Assembly: GCF_000264905.1 (NCBI RefSeq)
Contig: NW_006763131.1
Location: 253,039-317,038, forward strand
Length of the DNA stretch: 64,000 nucleotides
From: Stereum hirsutum FP-91666 SS1
Taxonomy: Eukaryota; Basidiomycota; Agaricomycetes; Russulales; Stereaceae
Reading direction: 5' to 3'
Part shown: positions 56,806 to 64,000 of the stretch, one piece after another
How positions within the stretch are numbered: position 1 is the stretch's first letter
Layout of the letters: each line of letters begins with the position of its first letter
The notes under the pieces: model-generated
What the model saw: the letters and a program-made list of their open reading frames with translations, nothing else
Database searches by the model: none
Told to the model about the DNA's origin: nothing
Program-made: the position numbers and the translations under genes

Positions 56806-57444
56806 ACGACGACAACGATCTTGCTACAGTACCATCATCTGTTTGAACGTCCCATCACAACTGCTTGGAAGTAAAACTCTTTGCTAAGGCTCGTAGTGCA
56901 CCGCAAATAATCATATTCTCTCAGTGTTGATCATGACGACATTGACAACCAAATTTTGACAGTCCCATTCCGAGTGATCCTAACACCGCTTTTGATCGCT
57001 CGACATACCTCGTGTTTGCAGACTTTCATTTACTGTTAGATGCGTATTCAAAACCTCCGCCGCCATCATTATTCACTTCGGAGTATAGTGGTGCAGCTCT
57101 GCATGGTCGTGGAGGTCTTCGACAGGAGTCTCACCGCCTCCATGTGCGACGGCGACTCGAAGTTATTGGGGTATCTGTCTTTTTGGTGCAACACTCATCA
57201 TGCACTGCCCGGAAAAGACCTTCAACTTTGTTCTGAAACCATCAGCATTGTGACGCACTTGCAATTGATCTTAGCTTGCCCCCGCTCCAAGTTTCTGCCT
57301 GACTCTCCGTTGCTCTGACGGTGCTCTTTGGGACTTATCCGCCATAGCATACGAATCGGTGTAAACGTACCAGGGAGACTAGTGATGACCGTTTCTGGGG
57401 TCATGATCTTTGTGTCAAGCATACTTTCCGATGTTTTAGAATCG

Positions 57445-57452
57445 TATAAAGG
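57445..57452 (+). promoter_or_regulatory. TATA box of the Y3-like gene at 57560
   Basis: TATAAAGG about 110 bases upstream of the start codon. Confidence 0.55.
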
Positions 57453-57559
57453 CAGCTCGTTTTCGCTCCTAGACTCCATCTCATCCCTCATCCCTCGTCG
57501 CTCATCGCTCATCTCACACCCTCGCATCCTCTTCATCTTTCTTACTCACATTACCCACT

Positions 57560-58252
57560 ATGTTCACTACAACATCTATCGCACTGCTCTCCGTTCTCTT
57601 CTTCGCTGCATCAAGCGTCCTCTCCATGCCCACCTCCTCCAATGTCACGCTCTCCACCCGTGACGCAGGACAGACAGTTCACTGTGGCACCACTTCCGAC
57701 GCTACTTTATCCGACTGCCAGGCACTCGTCGATCTCGACACCTGGAATGCCGCTTATGCTGGAACATCGAACACTTGCCAGTAAGTGTCCTATCTCCTCT
57801 CGCTGGTACATCGAGTCGACTGGCTGACGGAAAGTCCCTCTGTACAGCTACACCAACATCCCCTTTGCAGAGTATAACCAAGTCGCATACAACGTCGCTT
57901 GCCACGGAAACTGTCAGTCGCTGTATCCTCTTCTGTTTTCAGCAATGGCACTAAATTGTATACTCCCTGTCAAAGGCTGCGCTTACTACGCCGCCGGACC
58001 ACGTACCACCGTCAGCGTCGACTCCACCACCATCCGTGAGCGTGCAGCCAGCCTCCTCGGATGTGGCGACAGCAGCTCGAACAAGATCAACGGGCTTGAG
58101 GTCTCAGACGGTGATGGGTCTGGTGTATGCTTGAGCAGCGGAAGCGGATGTGGAGATTGCTTCGACGGTGAGTTTCATGCTCGAAGTCTTCATCACGAAA
58201 ATGATGTCTAACAGGCTTCTCTGCAGATGCCGATTTTACTTCTGGTTCATAG
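57560..58252 (+). CDS. Y3-like cysteine-rich secreted protein, subtype MF, copy 2
   Basis: Paralogue of the gene at 37534. Signal peptide MFTTTSIALLSVLFFAASSV, a PTSSNVTLSTRDAG spacer, then VHCGTTSDATLSDCQALV. Exons continue HYTNIPFAEYNQVAYNVACH, GNCCAYYAAGPRTTV, RERAASLLGCGDSSSNKING, CLSSGSGCGDCFD and the short end DADFTSGS. All introns are GT-AG. As in copy 1, the C-terminal Cys-x-x-Cys tail of the MY subtype is missing. It is divergent from the MY gene at 55746, so the MF/MY divergent pair occurs twice in this window. Carbohydrate binding is inferred from the family. Confidence 0.76.
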
Positions 58253-59129
58253 GCGTCTCGAACACGGCTACACAACATACGATACGAACTACCATGCTGA
58301 TTTTCATGACATCCTTCACATACTATCATCTCACCTATTTATTGATGTAATATCTCTAACCTACATATGGGCTTCCTTCTCGAGAAAAATGTAGTCATTT
58401 CCCGATGTCGATTCCACGAGATTCCATGACTCTGAGGCTTCGTCTCGGGCCACAGTAGCCAGACAATTGGTTCCGGAAACACCCGATCTCCCATTTCTGT
58501 GGCCAAACTGTGGCTGCTGGCGCTGTTGTTCTTTCCGCGCACAACCATCCTCGACGAAGATCGCCGGCGCCCTGGAGCAGACTCGGTCCACAACGCTCTA
58601 ACATAACTGTCAAAAGACGAAGCTTATATGACGGCGTTGATACGCTTTGTCGCGATGGTCGCTATCGCTGAGGTAGCTCTGTTGGCCCGCTCTCTAAATG
58701 AGGGTCAGTCTCGACTGCGCACCAGGTTCTATTTTGACCTCCTTCATGCACGTCTCTCGGTCTTATTACGAGGTAAAGTTGCTCTATGGTTGTTCTGACC
58801 TCCTTCGAGCAGGCCAACGGTCACGTTGTCGTCATTGTGAGCTTCACATCTGGTCATCGAACTCTCATGGGTACACTGGAGCTCTGTTGAACGCCGAATC
58901 TCGGAGGGACGATTCTTCTTGTTATGGTCATTCTCGAATCTGCTTGAAGTTGACACGGCAATGGGTCATGACAAGAAGTCAGCGTAAATAGTTCGACGCG
59001 ATCAGCTGATGCTCACCTGTTCATCGGAAACCTCATGAAACGAAGCGGCTGCAGAGGGCCAGTGTCTTATAAACGACGTCAACGCGAAGAACTTGGTTTC
59101 GTGAAGCTACTCGTTCGTTTTCACGCACC
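58253..59129. other. Intergenic
   Basis: No gene or repeat recognised. The right end is the promoter of the esterase gene. Confidence 0.5.
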
Positions 59130-60904
59130 ATGCGTTCTTTCGACATTTTCGCTGACATCGGACTACTTGTCGGTTTTCTCGTTCTTGCCGGCTCCTGTGC
59201 CGCGTTTGACGGCAATAGTACTTGCGCATCTCTTGCGGATTCACTGCAGCTCGAAAACACCACTATCATCTCCATCACCCACGTTTCTGCAAATACAACA
59301 GTAGCAACAGCTGGCTCTTGCCAGTCCACTGCCCAAGTCTCCTCCGATCTGTGCCGTGTCTTCGCTCAAGTGAACACTACTTCGTCCTCAGCTGTCAAGT
59401 TCGAGATGTGGCTCCCGGATGAATGGTTCGGTCGCTTCATCACGGTTGGCAATGGTGGACTAGGCGGATGTATGTACTTTTCATGCTTCCCATCCCGTGC
59501 AGTTTGCTGACTCTAACAAATCTTAGGCATCGACTACAGTAACCTCGACTACACTAGCTCATTCCATTTTGCTGCAATTGGCTCTGATAACGGTCACGAC
59601 GGCGACACATGCGTCTTTTTCCTCGACCATCCCGAGGTCATCAACGACCTTGCCTTCCGCGCCATCCATGTCTCAGCCGAGCGAGGCAAAGACATCGTCC
59701 AACAATACTATAACACCACCCCTGCAAAATCGTACTATCTCGGTTGCTCCACCGGTGGTCGACAAGGCATGAAATCTGCACTCATGTTCCCCGACGACTT
59801 CGACGGTATCATGGCAGGTTCTCCGGCTTCCGACTTCAATCATCTGCTCGGGTGGAGTGGGCTACTCAGTAGAGCTATCGGCGCTCCCGGAACCTCGAGT
59901 CCCAGTTTCATACCCGACTCTCTCTTCCCTTCAGTCTCAGCGGCCATCCTACAGCAGTGCGACCTTTTGGATGGGGTGAAGGATGGGATCATAACCGAGC
60001 CGGACGACTGCTTCTTCGATCCGAGTGTGCTGTTGTGTGGAACGAGTACTGCGGGTAATGATACGAACTCGTGTCTGACGGCCGACCAGATCGAGGCGCT
60101 GAATAAGATATATTCACCTGTCGTTTCGTCGGAAGGCGTGGTCTTATTCCCGCGCCTTGACCCGCTGGCGGAGAATCAGACATCGCGTGAGCTCTTTTTC
60201 AACGGGTCGATGTTTCAGTTCACCGACGTGCGTTCTTACTACTCCCTCCATCTTGCACTGATGATACTATGGTCTAATACTTAAACACATAGGGCTGGTG
60301 GCCTAATGCTATCGTCAATAACACCAACTTTAGCTTCGCGGACTTCGGAGTCAAGGACCTCGTATTCGCAGACACTATCAATCCAGGCGGTATTGCCACC
60401 TTTGACGGCAACTTCTCCGAGTATCGTGCGCTTGGCGGTAAGATCGTAACCTACCATGGACGATTCGACGGCGTACGTGTCCCATCATAATGCATTCTCA
60501 GCTCGTCTCACTAACGCCATTCCGCTTCCTTGATCTCGCTCTCTACGTATGTACAGCTCATCGCCTCAGGCCAATCCAAACGTCTCCGTAACCTCATCTC
60601 CAGCACCCTCACACCTTCCAACCTCGACGATTTCTATCGCCTCTTCCTCGTCCCTGGTATGGAACACTGCACAGGCGGACCGGGGGCTTTTAATTTCGGA
60701 CAAGATGGGACCTCGCTGGCCGTCGCGAGGAACGATTCAGCTCATAATGGGCTGTTGGCGTTGGTGGAATGGGTAGAAGGAGATGTGGCACCGGGGAGTA
60801 TATTCGGAACTGCGGCAGACGGATCGGTGAGAGAGCATTGTAGGTTCCCGGCGTTCAAGAGTCGATTCAATGGGACGGATTTCGAGTGTGTGGAAGTGGC
60901 GTAA
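59130..60904 (+). CDS. Secreted tannase / feruloyl esterase family protein
   Basis: Serine esterase of the tannase/feruloyl esterase family, cleaving ester bonds in gallotannins or ferulated plant polysaccharides. Exons are 59130-59469, 59527-60227, 60293-60472 and 60557-60904, giving 522 residues. A hydrophobic N-terminal segment (LLVGFLVLAGSCAAFDG) acts as signal peptide. The nucleophile motif is YYLGCSTGGRQGMKSA (Ser between Cys and Thr-Gly-Gly). Asp and His are expected in GGKIVTYHGRFDG and PGMEHCTGGPGAF, and the Cys before the Ser and the Cys after the His form the family's Cys-Ser...His-Cys disulfide pair. GWWPNAIVNNTNF and several N-x-S/T sites fit an extracellular glycoprotein. It looks intact; the substrate cannot be told. 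Confidence 0.88.
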
Positions 60905-61196
60905 GAGGTAATAAGTCGCGTTCGATCGAGACTTCTGCACTGGAGGCTTATAGCGTTAATGCTGAGTATCAAACCTGTTCAGTTCGTTCTACATAAGTTC
61001 GCCCATAGCTCATCAACCTCATAAATTGAAGAAAAATATATGTTGCCTGTAAAAAAGAGTGTCTAATTCACAATAATAATTCGTACAAAGGTTGCAGCTC
61101 GTGCCATATTTATCTCAGCGCGTAGCTCTCGTTGGGTAGAATATCTCTTTAAAATATAGATCCCTCGAGCACGCTCTGTTACAATATACATGGCAT
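60905..61196. other. Intergenic between convergent genes
   Basis: AT-rich 3' flanks; nothing recognised. Confidence 0.5.
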
Positions 61197-62270
61197 TTAA
61201 CACTCTTTTACAGGAAAGAGCCCAGACTCCCAACATATTCTTTTTACTCGGTAGCTAGGGAGACAGTCCAGGGCTTCGTGGTACGCTTCAATGGCCTTCT
61301 GCCGCTGGTGAATGTACAAGATGTCAGACGGTTTTTCGACGCGAGACGAGAGGTACACACTAGACCGATTCTCAAATATAAACGGCATATCGCCAGCCCC
61401 ATGTCGTGCTTGGTGATTTTGATGTGCTCAGTGGAATCGTAGTAGTTGTACGCAGTCCAGAGAAAACACATGCTTGAGTAATGGTCTTCAACAGGGCCGG
61501 GCATGGTACCAAGAGCGAATAAGATGTCAACGATGGTAACATTCTGACCCAATGTCGCACCAAGCTCTAGAGAAGATGATTATGTCAACTGATTGAACTT
61601 GGTGACGGTACGGTGTAGTAGATGACCACTAACTTGGATGATATGTATAGATGAAGTCCAGCGCCATGCTCTTCCAGAGGGCTTTGCATTCAGACTGTGT
61701 AGTGTTTACTACCATCCATATCCATGCGACAAGTGCACGGTAACGTTTTCTTCCGGTCTTTCGGAGGATCATAAGTTACTTAATGGGTAGTATAATGGCA
61801 TATTTGAGAAGACTTACTGCTGCTTCTAACGCTTTGAATTGCCGGATTAAGCCCCATAGACCCACCGCCATACCAGAGCACAGGATTTCAATGCTCAGCC
61901 AGCTTAGCTCTTGCGTGGGCAGGGGTTTCTCAAGACGCTGTCGAAGAAAAAGGTGACAGCACTTACTCATTGTCGCTACCAATGTATCTCTAGGCAAAAG
62001 CTTCCCATACTACGACATGCGGTTCAACTTAGGTTCATCGCATGCTCAGTGAAATACTAGCTACTCACATGCTCGTAGAGCGGACTAACACAGGTCCTTC
62101 GGAACTGCTCCCGAATTTCGACGACGTCCGGATCGTCTTCGGCATCGTCGCATGGGAGGTATACGACCTCATGTTGGCCGATTGAGAAAGAGTTCTCTAT
62201 GCGATTGAAGGTATGGCCGATGTGCTCAAGATCTACAGCGTTCAGGATTTAAACACGGTTGAGAGCAGCT
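61197..62270 (-). CDS. Multi-exon hypothetical protein, possible TPR-like end
   Basis: A series of coding-like segments on the minus strand separated by short introns: DLEHIGHTFNRIENSFSIGQ with a following acidic CDDAEDDPDVVEIRE (near 62.1-62.22 kb), LPRDTLVATMS, QRLEKPLPTQELSWLSIEIL with GMAVGLWGLIRQFKALEAAV (61.82-61.96 kb), and GQNVTIVDILFALGTMPG with DHYSSMCFLWTAYNYYDSTE (61.4-61.55 kb). A final segment has HQRQKAIEAYHEALDCLPS, which resembles one TPR helix pair. I do not recognise the family. It may be a separate gene or the 3' half of the STAND-N gene just upstream, which is transcribed the same way. Exon borders and start are unresolved. Confidence 0.45.
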
Positions 62271-62284
62271 GATGTGTAAAGGAA

Positions 62285-63416
62285 TTATCCCACAAGCTCG
62301 CAATGTGAAAGAACTACTTTGAGAAAAGGATTGGACGCTCTGGCTAATCCAATTGGTCCTGTGGCAGGAGGAACTATTGTGGAAACAAATAAGCAGTTGA
62401 ACTGAGGCGGAGAAAGTAGATGAGAAATTTGCTGACCATACGTAAAGCTTTTCTTCAGCGCCGACGGAATTCGAGCAATCACCACAAAGGAGACATATTG
62501 GGCCATCCAAACGGGGAACAATTGCAAGCATAAACAATCGCCTCCCAGGTACAATGTCGTGCGTCCAACTAGAAAATGTACTTCCGGCCTCCAACTCTAC
62601 AAACAGTCCACAGTGTCTTGTTATATAGTTTATTCTTGGCCGATCTCGGAAGTAACACTCCAGAAACCCGTCAAATCGCTGACGATGTCATATCAGTAAC
62701 ACGTCTTCAACATGGAGGGATATATACCCACGCTCCGAGTTTCGCAGAGCTCGTAAGGAACAAGGATATTTCTTCCTAAGAAGTCGGTAAAACGGACAGG
62801 TCTTTGGTCGGCGAAAGCATAGCCTAAGAGTTCGGGTATATTTCTATCCATGACTCGGCACACCTCGACCATTGCGGTGCCCATGCTACCAAGAGCTCGA
62901 CTGGATCCAATCGGTAAAGAATCAGCCGAAGATAGTAGCAAAGGGAGAGAAAGAAGAATACCTGTTGGAAATGGATATCAAGGTATTGATACGTGCGATT
63001 CGCTCAGTCAGTTCACTCCGCATATACGCTATATCGCCACTCGTAAACAGCCCCCAGCCAATCTTCCGCCACGAATCCCGCATCCGACTTGCCGAGCCGC
63101 CTTTTCGCAGGCTGTTCTGATATCCATGTATCCGCTTTTGAACACTCTGCAGCTGTGAATGGCATCCATCGAGTTCCTTGCGAAGACAGCGCGCCGTATG
63201 AGCAGAAAGCGGAGGGTGTCCACTGTTATGATCAAAGATAGTGTCGTGAACAGAACGCAGAACGTCGGAAAACGCGCGTAGCTGGGAGATGAGGTTTTGA
63301 TACTCAGAAGATGCGCCCCTGCTTTCACTCAGAGCGGCGATGATGCCCTGCAGAAGTTGTGCTATAGTGACGATGTCACCGAATGAGCCAAAGGTGAAGC
63401 CGATGAGAGACATCAT
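62285..63416 (-). CDS. STAND-N plus ubiquitin-like (ULD-type) domain protein
   Basis: Starts MMSLIGFTFGSFGDIVTIAQ, the form of the fungal STAND N-terminal domain, continuing with SEYQNLISQLRAFSDVLRSV, a helical SQLQSVQKRIHGYQ and the block SWRKIGWGLFTSGDIAYMRS. After introns come ALGSMGTAMVEVCRVMDRN and RPVRFTDFLGRNILVPYELC, the start of the ubiquitin-like domain seen in many Agaricomycete proteins of this architecture. Then follow AGSTFSSWTHDIVPGRRLFM and LDGPICLLCGDCSNSV, with three cysteines as in the family's C-terminal Cys cluster. The stop at 62285 follows one plausible splice (KLY joined to VPPATGP). Alternative splicing could run into the gene below. These proteins are thought to act in signalling or heterokaryon-type responses; the role is unproven. 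Confidence 0.6.
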
Positions 63417-64000
63417 CAGTTGTGCGCAGGGGAGGTCAAGAGAGATGGAAATCGATCAATAGCTCAGCTGGTGCGCCCCTTTTAAGCAGGTGGAGAAGCC
63501 TAGGACATACACATCTGCAAACAACAAGCTATGAGAAGCTGTGCGTGAGATGCGTTCGATACTATATAGCAAGCGCGGACGTACCACTATCATGAGAGCA
63601 ACCGTATAACTGGGATCACGTGAGCATGGGATATCCCGCGGGATAATGGTGGCCATAAGGCACCGCGCCAAGGATGCCCGCCCATATGGCTTATCCCCCT
63701 CTCCCTCCCCCCTCTCCATCTCACTTGCTTGCACGTCTTTTGCTCCTTGCTTCCTCGTCTGTTGATTGTGCATCGTCTCTGGCGACTCGCTGTGTGCGCT
63801 CCATAAACACTCCGTCTCTGTGACCCGCCATCCCTTGTCCCGCCAACGTAGGGCCCGATACGATATCTCTGCCCGTAGATCTTGGCACATCTCATCAGCC
63901 ATCCGCCGATCTCTGGTCGGAACCCATATGTCACCCCACGATCGTTGCTCCGATGCGATATCGCATACACCCTTCCGAAGGCATATCGCTGGGCGCTCCG
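63417..64000. other. Upstream region of the STAND-N gene, window edge
   Basis: Open frames on the minus strand to 63970 are Arg-rich and show no recognised domain. Taken as non-coding or part of an unrecognised gene beyond the edge. Confidence 0.4.

Larger units (their letters stand above)
55747..57559. other. Intergenic between divergent Y3-like genes
   Basis: Holds both promoters and the second copy of the dispersed block (56720-56805). Open frames such as 55889-56407 plus show no recognised domain. Confidence 0.5.

Noticed and set aside
63455..63510. ATAGCTCAGCTGGTG resembling a tRNA D-arm
   Set aside because: No matching T-arm (GGTTCGA-type) or acceptor stem follows at the right distance.
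1..64000. Search for CRISPR arrays, operons or prokaryotic-style systems
   Set aside because: Spliced eukaryotic genes throughout; no regularly spaced identical repeats of CRISPR type were seen.

Overview
The window is nuclear DNA of a filamentous basidiomycete, most likely an Agaricomycete. The genes are split by short GT-AG introns of about 45-70 bases. The gene families are those that expand in mushroom-forming fungi: F-box/LRR proteins, HNH_2 proteins, But2-like single-pass membrane proteins, UstYa-like proteins, seven-helix membrane proteins, small cysteine-rich secreted proteins and STAND-N/ubiquitin-like proteins. Three conserved housekeeping genes anchor it: an isopeptidase-T-type ubiquitin protease, an Ssz1-type Hsp70 and a PIN/auxin-efflux-type carrier. 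Most exon boundaries given were worked out by hand from splice signals and reading frame. Region by region: 1-12.6 kb holds the 3' part of a flavin monooxygenase, an HNH_2 gene (copy A), a But2-like membrane protein, a UstYa-like protein, a GNAT acetyltransferase, a seven-helix protein and a second UstYa-like protein. This mix could be a secondary-metabolite neighbourhood, but no precursor or core synthase is visible. 13.6-19.9 kb holds HNH_2 copy B, broken by a deletion, and intact copy C, around a CpG-rich low-complexity stretch and repeats. 20-29 kb is conserved core: carrier, ubiquitin protease and SSZ1, the last two sharing a 261-bp divergent promoter. 29.5-33.2 kb is a tandem pair of F-box genes; the second copy still carries a scrap of SSZ1 sequence upstream. 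33.6-41.2 kb is a secreted-protein island with one small secreted protein and two Y3-like glycan-binding-type proteins, riddled with small inverted-repeat elements that have TA target duplications, some nested. 41.7-45.7 kb is a recent tandem duplication of a second HNH family. 46.1-51.9 kb is one very large gene for a protein with a 4CXXC/R1 zinc-finger domain. 52.5-54.8 kb is a third F-box gene with an apparent one-base frameshift. 55-58.3 kb holds two more Y3-like genes, followed by a secreted tannase/feruloyl esterase (59.1-60.9 kb). 61-63.4 kb holds an unrecognised gene and a STAND-N plus ubiquitin-like-domain gene. Local duplication stands out: three HNH_2 genes, two HNH genes of another family, a tandem F-box pair and four Y3-like genes in two divergent pairs, against single-copy core genes. 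The most noteworthy items are the Y3-like quartet beside clustered miniature transposons, the HNH_2 triplet with a shared 3' pyrimidine-rich tract, the deletion in HNH copy B, and the UstYa pair of which one member has lost both HxxHC motifs.
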